A stretch of DNA of 64,000 nt from Clostridia bacterium. Its GTDB lineage: Bacteria > Bacillota > Clostridia > Peptostreptococcales > Anaerovoracaceae. The translations under genes and the position numbers were made by a program. Where the stretch lies: NCBI GenBank assembly GCA_902363595.1, contig CABJAP010000011.1:103153-167152 (forward strand). Direction: 5' to 3'. How positions within the stretch are numbered: the first letter of the stretch is position 1; each line of letters opens with the position of its first letter. Under the pieces are notes generated by a model, which worked only from the letters and a program-made list of their open reading frames with translations, ran no database searches and was not told the origin of the DNA. Of the stretch, positions 51,058-58,403 are shown piece by piece.

Positions 51058-53823
51058 TCAGGCCATGATGGTGATGCTGCTGCCGCCGAATTGATCCTTT
51101 TTAACGATGATCTGACGGTCGATCTTTTCTTTCAGCTCGGCCACATGGGAGATGATTCCCACCAGCCGGTTTCCCTCCGTGAGATCGGACAGCGCCCTGA
51201 TGGCCTGCTGCAAGGATTCTTCATCCAGGGATCCGAAGCCCTCATCCACAAACATGGTATCCAGCTTGACTCCGCCGGCGGAAGACTGAATCTCATCAGA
51301 GAGTCCTAGCGCTAAGGAGAGGGAGGCTTTGAAGGATTCTCCTCCCGAAAGGGTCTTGACGCTTCGCTCACTGCCGTTGTAATGGTCGATCACATCCAAT
51401 TCCAGCCCGCTCTGACTGAGGCGGTTCTCTGCTTCCAGCCGGCGTTTCAGCTCGTACTGCCCGCCGGACATAATCATAAAGCGGGTGTTTGCCCGATCGA
51501 TGATCCGGTCGAAATAGGTCATCTGCACATAGGTTTCCAGCATGATCTTTTCTTTGCCGCTGATGGTTCCGCCTGCCGTATCCGATAGGGCTTTCATCCA
51601 GGACCACTCTTCTTCGGCCGCTTCCATTTCCCTGGCTCTGTTCTCAATCTGCAGCAGGCAGTCCCGATTTCGATCCAGTCTTGAGCGAATGGTCTGCAAG
51701 GTTTGAGAAAGGTCGGTCTTTTCCGCTTCCCAGGCTTTCTTTTTTTCAATTTCAACATCAGGATCTGCGGCTTGCATTCCTTGCAGCTGTTCTTTAAGGG
51801 TACGGGCCGTTGCCTCAAGGTCTGCAATTCGTTCCCTGCTTTTCTGGAGCTGCGTTTCCGCTTGACGCAGAGCCTTATCGAGGGAGGATTGGGTTTTCTC
51901 CAGTTCCTTCAGATATTTTTTTGCTTCCTCTTTGCTGGAAAACTCCAGTTTTTGAGCCAGGCCGCTTTCCTGCTCCCGAAGGTTTTTTTCCTGGCTTTCA
52001 GACCTTGCCAGTTCCTGCTCGTCTTGGTTCAAAAGGTCTTTCTCTTGCTCCACCTTTTTCTGTCCCTGAGGTATGTTCTGTTCCAAGTCGGCCTTTTGCT
52101 CCGCCTGCTTTTCAAGACAGGCTTGTTTTTCTTTCAGCTCTTTTTGCTGTGCTTTCAGCTCTGCCCTCTTTCGATCGATCCAATGGGAAAGGGATTCCAG
52201 GGGGCCGTCTTTTATGAAAACCTCTGCCTGCCGTTTTAGATCGGCCCTTTGGGCCTCCGCCCTGCCTTTAATTTCGCCGGCAGCAGCGCTGGCTTGCGCC
52301 ATATCGTCCTGGGCCTGTTCCTTTTTGGAACGGGCAAGCTCTACTTCTTCCTCGCTGGGCGCGCCCTGGGTGATGCTGGCGGGCTGAGGATGGTCCGTCG
52401 AGCCGCAGACCGGACAAGGCTGACCCGGATCCAGACTCTGTGCCAAAACACCGGCCTGTTCATCGAGAAATGCCTGGTATTTCTCGGCGTATTCCTGTTG
52501 TGCCTGCTGGGCGCAGGCAGCAGCTTTCTGGTACTCTGCGCTGGCTTCCTCCCATTTGGTCTGGGTGATCTGGTATTGCTTTCTTATCTCTTCCAGTCCT
52601 TTTAGCTGCTGGCCCATCCGGCGATTTTCTTCTATGGCCTGCTGCGTCTTTGTCTGCTCAACGTCAATCTCTTTTAGGAATTCCAAGTCTTTTCGCTGCT
52701 GTTCAAGCTTTGCGGAAAGAGATTCAATGAATGCGGCCCTCTCTTCTTTTTCCGTCCGCTTCTTTTCAGCCCTTTTCCGGCATAATGACAGCTGCTGCCG
52801 CACATTTTCCAGTTCATCGTACGCGGGCAGGTGTGCTTTCATATTGGCGGTCTGCTCAGAGAGCTGTTCCCGCTGGCCTGCTTTTGCCGATTCCTGGTCC
52901 AGCGCCGCCTTCTTTTGCTCTTGATTCATACGTTCTTTTCCAAGCTCCGTTTGGGCGCCTTCCAAATCAGCGGCGGCTTTCTGCTGTGTCCTGATCCGGT
53001 CAAGATTCAGGTGCACAGCCCGAAGCTGACGTTCGGTCTTTTCCAATTCTTCCGTTTTTCTTTGATACTGCTGCTGGTCATCATCGATGATCCTTTGAAT
53101 CACCGGTACCAATTCTTGCGAAGAAAGTTTTCCTTCCTTGGCCAGCTGCAGCTGTTCCCACTCCGGTGATCCCTCCCTGCATTGTATTTCGTCCACATAC
53201 AGTTCCAGGCCGGCCTTCATGGCTTTGTATTGTTTTTCCCTTGTCAGTGTCTCTGATTTGAGTTTGTTCTGCAGAATCTCATAATTCTGGGTGCGGAAGA
53301 TTTGCCGGAAAATTTTTTTCCGGTCGTCTGTGGATGCCAGCAGCAATTTGAGAAAATCCCCCTGGGCGATCATCGCGATCTGGGTGAACTGGGCGCAATC
53401 AATTCCCAGGATCTCTTTAACGGCCTCGTTGACTTCTCTGATCTTTGTTACGATTCTCCCGTTTGGATAATGGAGCTGGGCCTCCGCTTTTTGGAGGACA
53501 GTTCCATGACCTTTTTTCGCCGGGCGCATATATTCCGGATTGCGGCGCACCGTGTAAAGGCTTTCATGGTAGCAAAACACTAGCTCCACAAAGGTGGGCG
53601 CGGCCGGATCGGCGTATTTGCTGCGAAACATGCCGGTTTCCCGCACCATGCCGCTGGCCTCGCCAAAGAGAGCGTAGGTAATGGCATCAAAAATGGTCGT
53701 CTTTCCGGCGCCTGTATCTCCCGTGATCAGATAGAGGCCGCACGCCCCCAGCTTGTCCATCTCGATCACCGTCTCTGCCGCATATGGGCCAAAAGCGCTC
53801 ATTGTCAGTTTGATCGGTCTCAT
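51058..53823 (-). CDS. sbcC: Exonuclease SbcC subunit
   Basis: A 921-aa SMC-like ATPase. N-terminal Walker A GDTGAGKTTIFDAITYALFG, long coiled coils with the zinc hook CPVC at about residue 465 (PGQPCPVCGSTDHP), and a C-terminal signature KTLSGGESFKASLSLALG with Walker B DTMFVDEGFGSLD. With SbcD it processes DNA hairpins and protein-blocked ends. Motifs are intact and the length is normal. The start overlaps the sbcD stop by 4 nt (ATGA). It meets the MATE gene convergently, 7 bp apart. Confidence 0.96.
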   Translation of the reverse strand: MRPIKLTMSAFGPYAAETVIEMDKLGACGLYLITGDTGAGKTTIFDAITYALFGEASGMVRETGMFRSKYADPAAPTFVELVFCYHESLYTVRRNPEYMRPAKKGHGTVLQKAEAQLHYPNGRIVTKIREVNEAVKEILGIDCAQFTQIAMIAQGDFLKLLLASTDDRKKIFRQIFRTQNYEILQNKLKSETLTREKQYKAMKAGLELYVDEIQCREGSPEWEQLQLAKEGKLSSQELVPVIQRIIDDDQQQYQRKTEELEKTERQLRAVHLNLDRIRTQQKAAADLEGAQTELGKERMNQEQKKAALDQESAKAGQREQLSEQTANMKAHLPAYDELENVRQQLSLCRKRAEKKRTEKEERAAFIESLSAKLEQQRKDLEFLKEIDVEQTKTQQAIEENRRMGQQLKGLEEIRKQYQITQTKWEEASAEYQKAAACAQQAQQEYAEKYQAFLDEQAGVLAQSLDPGQPCPVCGSTDHPQPASITQGAPSEEEVELARSKKEQAQDDMAQASAAAGEIKGRAEAQRADLKRQAEVFIKDGPLESLSHWIDRKRAELKAQQKELKEKQACLEKQAEQKADLEQNIPQGQKKVEQEKDLLNQDEQELARSESQEKNLREQESGLAQKLEFSSKEEAKKYLKELEKTQSSLDKALRQAETQLQKSRERIADLEATARTLKEQLQGMQAADPDVEIEKKKAWEAEKTDLSQTLQTIRSRLDRNRDCLLQIENRAREMEAAEEEWSWMKALSDTAGGTISGKEKIMLETYVQMTYFDRIIDRANTRFMIMSGGQYELKRRLEAENRLSQSGLELDVIDHYNGSERSVKTLSGGESFKASLSLALGLSDEIQSSAGGVKLDTMFVDEGFGSLDEESLQQAIRALSDLTEGNRLVGIISHVAELKEKIDRQIIVKKDQFGGSSITIMA

Positions 53824-54983
53824 TTCTCATCCTCCCAAATGGCTTTCACCAGCTTTTCCACCAGGCTTTCCTGACTGGGGGACAGTTCCTGCCCGTTCTG
53901 CATCTGAAAAAAATCCGCGAACAGCCGGGCCGGCGGTTTTGTCTCCGCTGCCGCTGCTGTTTCAAGGCCTTGGGCGCGCACGCGGCTGTTGTCATAGTCC
54001 AATTTCATCAGATTGGGATAGATGGACCGCAGCTTTCCAATGGCATCGAAGATATCCTCTTCGTCGGTCAGGGTTATATGCACATAGTCGCTTTGGTCCG
54101 CAAATTGGTACTGCTCTCTTGCGGTAACTTCCATATAGCTTCCCCGAATTTCCCGCATCTGTCTTCTGGGAATCAGCGGAACCGTTCGCAGCAGGAGATT
54201 GCCCTTTTCTTTCAGTTCTATGACGGTAACCGATTTCTGATGCTTGACTTCTGAAAAGGAATATTTCAGCGGTGTTCCGCAGTATCTGGCTTTTGTTTGA
54301 CGTTTGCTCTTCCCTTCTTGCGGGGGGATGGGAATATTCTGCGGGCTGTGGAGATGTCCCAGGGCGACATAATCGAAAGGCCGGAATACACCTGCTTCAA
54401 TATGATCGGTGCCCCCTGCCGAAAGCTCTTCCGAATCGCAGCTCTGGGAGCCTGTAACGAATTGGTGGGTCACTAAAATATTACGTTCCTGCGGGTCGAT
54501 ATCCATTTGCTGGATCGCCGCGCTCACCGCATCGGTGTAAGAGTTGATTTCTTTATCCGGAAAAACGGCCCTGGCGTGAGCTGGTTTGAGAAAGGGCAGG
54601 AGAAACACATGGACGCTGCCAAACGCGTCCTCAAAGGTTATGGGCTTGACTGCGCCGTCATAAACCGGCGAAAGGTATACGCCGCTTGCAGTCATGAGCT
54701 GGGCGCCGAAAGACAGACGTTCGGGAGAATCGTGATTGCCGCTGATGATCAGCACGCTGCGTTTCTCCTCGGAAAGCCGCACCAAAAAGTCGTCAAAGAG
54801 CTGGACGGCTTCTGCCGAGGGGACTGTCTTGTCGTAAACATCCCCTGCGATGAGTACTCCATCGGCGTCTTCCTCTTTAATGATTTCTAATATTCGCTTT
54901 AAGATATATTGCTGATCTTCGATCATGGAAAATCCGTTGACCCGTTTGCCAAGATGAAGATCGGATAAATGGATCAGTTTCAT
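53820..54983 (-). CDS. sbcD: Exonuclease SbcD subunit
   Basis: A 387-aa Mre11-like metallophosphatase. KLIHLSDLHLGKRVNGFSM, LIAGDVYDKTVPSAEA, IISGNHDSPERLS, LVTHQFVTGSQSC and VALGHLHSPQNI form the two-metal site. The C-terminal part is the capping domain. It is the nuclease partner of SbcC and lies upstream of it with a 4-nt overlap. It is unrelated to the Ku/ligase repair cassette 3.4 kb away in the prophage, although both act at DNA ends. Confidence 0.96.
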   Translation of the reverse strand: MKLIHLSDLHLGKRVNGFSMIEDQQYILKRILEIIKEEDADGVLIAGDVYDKTVPSAEAVQLFDDFLVRLSEEKRSVLIISGNHDSPERLSFGAQLMTASGVYLSPVYDGAVKPITFEDAFGSVHVFLLPFLKPAHARAVFPDKEINSYTDAVSAAIQQMDIDPQERNILVTHQFVTGSQSCDSEELSAGGTDHIEAGVFRPFDYVALGHLHSPQNIPIPPQEGKSKRQTKARYCGTPLKYSFSEVKHQKSVTVIELKEKGNLLLRTVPLIPRRQMREIRGSYMEVTAREQYQFADQSDYVHITLTDEEDIFDAIGKLRSIYPNLMKLDYDNSRVRAQGLETAAAAETKPPARLFADFFQMQNGQELSPSQESLVEKLVKAIWEDEK

Positions 54984-55054
54984 AACTCCCCCTTTTTATC
55001 GCCGGCTTTTCGGCCGGTCTTCATCTTGCTATTATATCATTTCCTGATCCCAGA

Positions 55055-55804
55055 TCAAATGTTCAGCTTGTGTTCAAGGATATTTTTACTCAAGTACAAA
55101 GCTGCTGAAGTCAAAGCAAGGCATATCACTAATCCCAAAATCAGCCCGCGGGTAATCTCATAGCTGCCGCCTATACGCACAAACATTTTGTAAGCCAGCC
55201 GTCCCAGCAATGCGATCAAGGCTGCAGACCCTGCAAAAATCCCTGCTGTAGCAATCGGACCCTTTTGGGAACCCAGCGCCATATGGCGTAAGGCATAGAC
55301 AAAAAACAGCAGGCTCAGTACCATACCCGGCACAGCAAAGATGAGCGCTGTCAGCAAAAGCCCGCTGACGCCCGCCTGCCAAATCGGCATGCCGTCCAGC
55401 ATCCAGGATTTGATCAGTCTAGGTATATATTGGCTTTCCCAGGGATACAGAAACATCAGAAATGTGCAAAGCTGCACGGCTGCTGTTTGAACCCACACAG
55501 CCAGTATCTTTGAGGCAATCAAATTTTTTGTGCGAACAGGCAGTGCCATGTAAAGGTTAGAGTCATGGCCGAATACAGTTCGATGAAAGAGCAGATGGGC
55601 TTCGTACAAGATCAGAAACAAAATGGCCGCGGCTGCGACGGCTGTAACTGCTGCTGCAGCGCTTTTTTCCCAATCGCTGATATCGGAATAATAGGTCGTT
55701 TGATAGATCATTTTCGCGCCTGCTGCCAGCAAAAGGATGGCCGGAATCATCATAATCATCTGCCGTTTTATAAGCCGCAGATTCATGTCAAACATTTTCT
55801 GCAT
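55055..55804 (-). CDS. ABC-2-like membrane permease without adjacent ATPase
   Basis: A ~249-aa protein with six membrane helices (MIMMIPAILLLAAGAKMIY, AAAAVTAVAAAAILFLILYEAH, VWVQTAAVQLCTFLMFL and others). The arrangement, with a PVRTKNLIASKIL turn between helices, is typical of ABC-2 type permeases that act with separate ATPases. No ATPase gene is in this operon. The ATG at 55804 has GGGGAGG 8 nt upstream; a longer frame start at 55852 lacks one. It follows the WG-repeat gene by 16 nt. Confidence 0.75.
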   Translation of the reverse strand: MQKMFDMNLRLIKRQMIMMIPAILLLAAGAKMIYQTTYYSDISDWEKSAAAAVTAVAAAAILFLILYEAHLLFHRTVFGHDSNLYMALPVRTKNLIASKILAVWVQTAAVQLCTFLMFLYPWESQYIPRLIKSWMLDGMPIWQAGVSGLLLTALIFAVPGMVLSLLFFVYALRHMALGSQKGPIATAGIFAGSAALIALLGRLAYKMFVRIGGSYEITRGLILGLVICLALTSAALYLSKNILEHKLNI

Positions 55805-55820
55805 TATGTTCGCCTCCCCT

Positions 55821-56951
55821 CTAAAAGTCTGCAAAATACAGCTTTCCTTCATATCCTACGACCGCAGTCCTTCCTTTTGTCCAGGACACAGACTCAAAGC
55901 AGACAGGCAAAGCGAGCTTTCCCCGATTGTCAGCCAGGCCTTTTTTCAGGTTGTCATAGTCATCATCAATCACCAGGGCATAACCGTCTTGGAACGCTCC
56001 GCAATCGCTGTATGTTCCGGAAAGACTGAAAACTCGGTCGCCCCTGGTGTTGACGCAAAACCAGTTGTTATTTTTTCCGTCATTGATCCAGGCAAGTCCC
56101 TGGGAAAACTGGGACGTGCCTGTCAGCCAGTCTCTTTTTAGCTGGAATACCGTATTTCCCTTTTCACCGATACACTGTTTTTCCCCCTCGCCCGTTTCTA
56201 TAAAGCATCGTCCATCAGAAAAGCCGCTGGTCCTTTGGATGGTTTTGTCGCTGAATACTTGTTGAAAGTCTGCGTTATAGCACAAGAGCCGTATCTCACC
56301 GTCATCCCGATCCTGGGAGAACCAAAAGAAGCCTTCGCTGTAACTGTCAAAGCTCATTCCTTTTTTCGAATAGAACAGCGTTTCCCTGTTCGTTACGCTG
56401 CCGACCCATAGCTGATAGCCGTTCTCCATTAGAAAATATCCGTCCTGAAGCATGGTAAGCCTCTGATTGGGTTTTGCCCGATAGCAGGGCTTTCCTTTTG
56501 TGTCAATGATGCAGTCCTGCGTTTCATCCCATACCACAGCCCAGCCTTCGACAAAGGGGCTGCCTTCTTTATAGCGGGCCGGGATCACAGGCTGGCCGTC
56601 CTGGTTCAAATAGCCGAAATATTCACCTTGTTGAAATAAATAGCGGTCATTGTCTCCCTGGAAATCAATATAATCGTACTGGCCGGCTTCTGCCAGGCAG
56701 CTGCCATCCCGGTCCGTCAGCGCGTAGAAGAGCCGGCCATCCTCTTCGCCTTCGGCAACAAAACGATTTTCCGCCCCGTCCATGGGAACCAGCTGAATCA
56801 GGGAATCCATGCCCGCCAGCTCAACCGGCTTCAGCGACCGCACCAGCTGAACCTCTTCGGAATAGCTCTTTGCCAGAAAGGCTATCCCTGCGCCTGCGGT
56901 GGCAATTACTGCTGCTATGAGAATGAAGATGTATTTAAGGCGAATCCTCAT
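55821..56951 (-). CDS. WG-repeat protein with membrane anchor
   Basis: A 376-aa protein. An N-terminal hydrophobic helix (YIFILIAAVIATAGAGIAFL) anchors it. The rest is made of WG/KWG-type beta repeats: QYDYIDFQGDNDRYLF, GYLNQDGQPVIPARYKEG, VWDETQDCIIDTKGKP and NWFCVNTRGDRVFSLSG. Such repeats fold as propellers and bind partners; the function is unknown. It is the first gene of a two-gene operon with the permease. The large palindrome at 57001-57036 lies ~50 bp upstream of its start. Confidence 0.82.
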   Translation of the reverse strand: MRIRLKYIFILIAAVIATAGAGIAFLAKSYSEEVQLVRSLKPVELAGMDSLIQLVPMDGAENRFVAEGEEDGRLFYALTDRDGSCLAEAGQYDYIDFQGDNDRYLFQQGEYFGYLNQDGQPVIPARYKEGSPFVEGWAVVWDETQDCIIDTKGKPCYRAKPNQRLTMLQDGYFLMENGYQLWVGSVTNRETLFYSKKGMSFDSYSEGFFWFSQDRDDGEIRLLCYNADFQQVFSDKTIQRTSGFSDGRCFIETGEGEKQCIGEKGNTVFQLKRDWLTGTSQFSQGLAWINDGKNNNWFCVNTRGDRVFSLSGTYSDCGAFQDGYALVIDDDYDNLKKGLADNRGKLALPVCFESVSWTKGRTAVVGYEGKLYFADF

Positions 56952-57000
56952 AGTTCTTTCCTCCCTCTATGAATCGTGACATTCCGTTTAATTTGTTGCA

Positions 57001-57036
57001 TGTGCTATTGTATTATTTATATAGTACAATAGCACA
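57001..57036. promoter_or_regulatory. 12-bp inverted repeat, candidate operator ahead of the WG-repeat operon
   Basis: TGTGCTATTGTA (57001-57012) and TACAATAGCACA (57025-57036) are a perfect inverted repeat with a 12-bp AT-rich spacer containing TATATAG. It has the look of a GntR/YtrA-type operator overlapping promoter boxes; no such regulator gene is nearby. Confidence 0.55.
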
Positions 57037-57294
57037 TAGGGATGCGCTTGTCAATGCGCATTTGCTTTGTTGGGAAGGCTTTATTGATCTGCGTTTTTTG
57101 CATATTACTGTTGGCGGAATCCCAGCTGGGCGTCGTGCCTGGGATAAATGGCTCGGGAGAAGTTTCAGCTCACAAGTCGAAAGAATGTGGCGCAGCTGTC
57201 GCTGTTCTGCATGCTCTGATGGCAAAAAAGCAGCGCAGCGAAGTCGGGAAGCGCGCCGAGGACGAAGGTTGGCAATGTGGTAAGGATCGTATAC
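57037..57294. other. Gene-free stretch with hairpins
   Basis: No credible gene. A 7-bp stem ATCCCAG/CTGGGAT (near 57118-57145) encloses a 13-nt loop with CGTCG, reminiscent of the loops in the two-hairpin element, but the rest of the element is absent. Confidence 0.4.
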
Positions 57295-57365
57295 CTTGCA
57301 AGTCACGTCGCAGCAAGATTCTGTATTTTATTCCCCTGCGGCAGCGCCGCACCCAATGGAGAATA
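57295..57365 (+). repeat. Two-hairpin repeat element, locus B
   Basis: First hairpin: CTTGC (57295-57299), 13-nt loop AAGTCACGTCGCA, GCAAG (57313-57317). Second: TATTCCCC (57329-57336), core TGCGGCAGCGCCGC then CCAATGG, GGAGAATA (57358-57365). The loops and core match locus A at 32957-33033, while the stem sequences differ but stay paired. Confidence 0.75.
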
Positions 57366-57414
57366 TCGTATAAATTTTTCTATCCTCCACACACTACTGT
57401 TGGAGGTGGTATTC

Positions 57415-57549
57415 ATGGATAGAGATTTTAGGGTAGCGGATCTGTCCGCGGAAAAGGTGGCGGAAATCAACGAGTTTCAGAAAAAGCTGCGTAATGAAAC
57501 CAATCAAAATATTGTCTTAATCGCATACGAACCAGGCACGACAAAGTAG
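57415..57549 (+). CDS. 44-aa small protein of unknown function
   Basis: MDRDFRVADLSAEKVAEINE begins the peptide, which is acidic to neutral and helical for the first 30 residues, then ends IVLIAYEPGTTK. TGGAGGTGG gives a good ribosome site 7-8 nt before the ATG, and a strong terminator (57619-57665) follows, so the unit looks real. I do not recognise the family. A longer in-frame extension upstream to 57277 runs through repeat element B and is not supported. The repeat element lies in its leader. Confidence 0.7.
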   Translation: MDRDFRVADLSAEKVAEINEFQKKLRNETNQNIVLIAYEPGTTK

Positions 57550-57618
57550 CAGGATTGCGGCGGCTGGGATTGGGCCGGAGCGTTTAGATGGTACATTTGT
57601 TTGGGGATAACCAAGAAT

Positions 57619-57665
57619 GGGGCATATCACATAAATGCGTGATGAATGTGATATGTCCTTTTTTT
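57619..57665 (+). terminator. Terminator of the 44-aa gene
   Basis: GGCATATCACAT (57621-57632) pairs with ATGTGATATGTCC (57646-57658), followed by TTTTTTT. The stem is 12 bp with one G:T. Confidence 0.88.
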
Positions 57666-57784
57666 GTGCACATTTCGCCGAGTGTTGAAGCGAGAAGGGA
57701 AGGCCCCTAAGGGTTTTGCCTTTGTGGTGTGTTGGTGTTGAGTCGGGCTGGACCGGGCCGGGAAATTTTTTTTAAATGGTTTGG

Positions 57785-57921
57785 TTTTTTTCACAAAGTT
57801 GTGGGTTTGCGGGGTCTGATATTGAGAAGTGGCAGGATTTTCGGCTTTTGGCTGGTTTTGAGAGGGTGCAATCGTTGAAAATTGCGTAAAAACTTGAATT
57901 TATTTGAAGTTTTTTACGCAA
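57785..57921 (+). repeat. Degenerate dispersed repeat, copy 2, with terminal hairpin
   Basis: Matches 29668-29800. It ends in TTGCGTAAAAACTT (57882-57895) and AAGTTTTTTACGCAA (57907-57921), an inverted repeat with one extra T and an 11-nt loop, preceded by GTTGAAAA as at 14.4 kb. The 57666-57784 stretch to the left is G/T-rich and holds nothing recognisable. Confidence 0.65.
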
Positions 57922-57960
57922 ACCTATGCCCCATGAAATTCAGGAATCGCTATACAATCA

Positions 57961-57988
57961 AAAAAGAACGTTGAAATTTCAACGTTCA
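57961..57988 (-). terminator. Terminator of a displaced tRNA or tmRNA gene
   Basis: Perfect palindrome GAACGTTGAAATTTCAACGTTC without 20-nt limit issues is described by its arms: GAACGTTGAAA (57967-57977) and TTTCAACGTTC (57978-57988). On the minus strand a 6-7 T run follows. It lies 3 nt after the CCA of the fragment at 57992-58017. Confidence 0.8.
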
Positions 57989-57991
57989 AAT

Positions 57992-58017
57992 GGTGGAGAA
58001 TAGGGGGATCGAACCCG
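57992..58017 (-). pseudogene. 3' end of a tRNA or tmRNA gene: prophage attachment-site remnant
   Basis: On the minus strand it reads GGGTTCGATC then CCCCTATTCTCCACCA: T-loop, T-stem 3' strand, acceptor strand ATTCTCC, discriminator A and an encoded CCA. The pairing breaks in the T-stem (only three of five pairs), so the rest of the gene is missing. This is the pattern left when a phage integrates into a tRNA or tmRNA 3' end. U70 and A73 fit tRNA-Ala or tmRNA; serine is unlikely because of A73. Confidence 0.8.
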
Positions 58018-58154
58018 GATTTAGTCTATAACTATGTTAAACTAACATAGGCTACAATGTACAATTATCAACGTTTTCAGCGGATTTACAGCTATTTACC
58101 TATAACAGTATAAACTAGCTTAAATCCGTTTTTTACGTCAAATTTTACGTCAAT
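58018..58154. promoter_or_regulatory. Prophage attachment-arm region with repeats
   Basis: Gene-free. It contains CGGATTTA three times (58017-58024, 58081-58088, and inverted at 58121-58128), two direct repeats TTTTACGTCAA (58131-58141 and 58143-58153) 12 bp apart, and an inverted repeat CTATGTTA/TAACATAG near 58035-58053. These are candidate integrase or excisionase arm sites. Confidence 0.5.
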
Positions 58155-58403
58155 CTATATTTTATATAAAACCCACTTACATGTCTGGATGGTGTAGCGT
58201 AGCTCATACCGGATTGTTTTTTTATTAACAGTGCTTTGGCAATCATACACAATTGCATCCACACCGGCTATTTTTGTTTTTGTTATATCTAAAATATTAT
58301 CAACTTTAATCTCTTTACCATTGTACGAAAATTTGTATGGCCTAGGCGTCTCTCCCGGGGCAAATATGGCCATAACACCTATTTGTTTAGATACGATTTT
58401 CAC
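58155..58403 (-). CDS. 82-aa protein coupled to the phage ligase gene
   Basis: MKIVSKQIGVMAIFAPGETP is followed by IKVDNILDITKTKIAG and a C-terminal RYELRYTIQTCKWVLYKI. The beta-strand-rich pattern, with the YDCQS and TCKWVLYKI landmarks, resembles small proteins that I recall encoded near Y-family DNA polymerases in Firmicutes, but this is from memory and unverified. The ATG overlaps the ligase stop (ATGA), so it belongs to the Ku-ligase operon and may act in the same repair process. Confidence 0.7.
   Translation of the reverse strand: MKIVSKQIGVMAIFAPGETPRPYKFSYNGKEIKVDNILDITKTKIAGVDAIVYDCQSTVNKKTIRYELRYTIQTCKWVLYKI

Noticed and set aside
57118-57145. Third copy of the two-hairpin element
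   Set aside because: The 13-nt loop holds CGTCG, but offset by one, and the GCGGC core is missing; similarity is too weak.
57277-57414. Upstream extension of the 44-aa gene
   Set aside because: It would start inside repeat element B without a ribosome site, whereas a good site lies just before 57415.
57992-58017. Complete tRNA gene on the minus strand
   Set aside because: T-stem pairing fails beyond three base pairs and no anticodon or D arm follows; only the 3' end is present.
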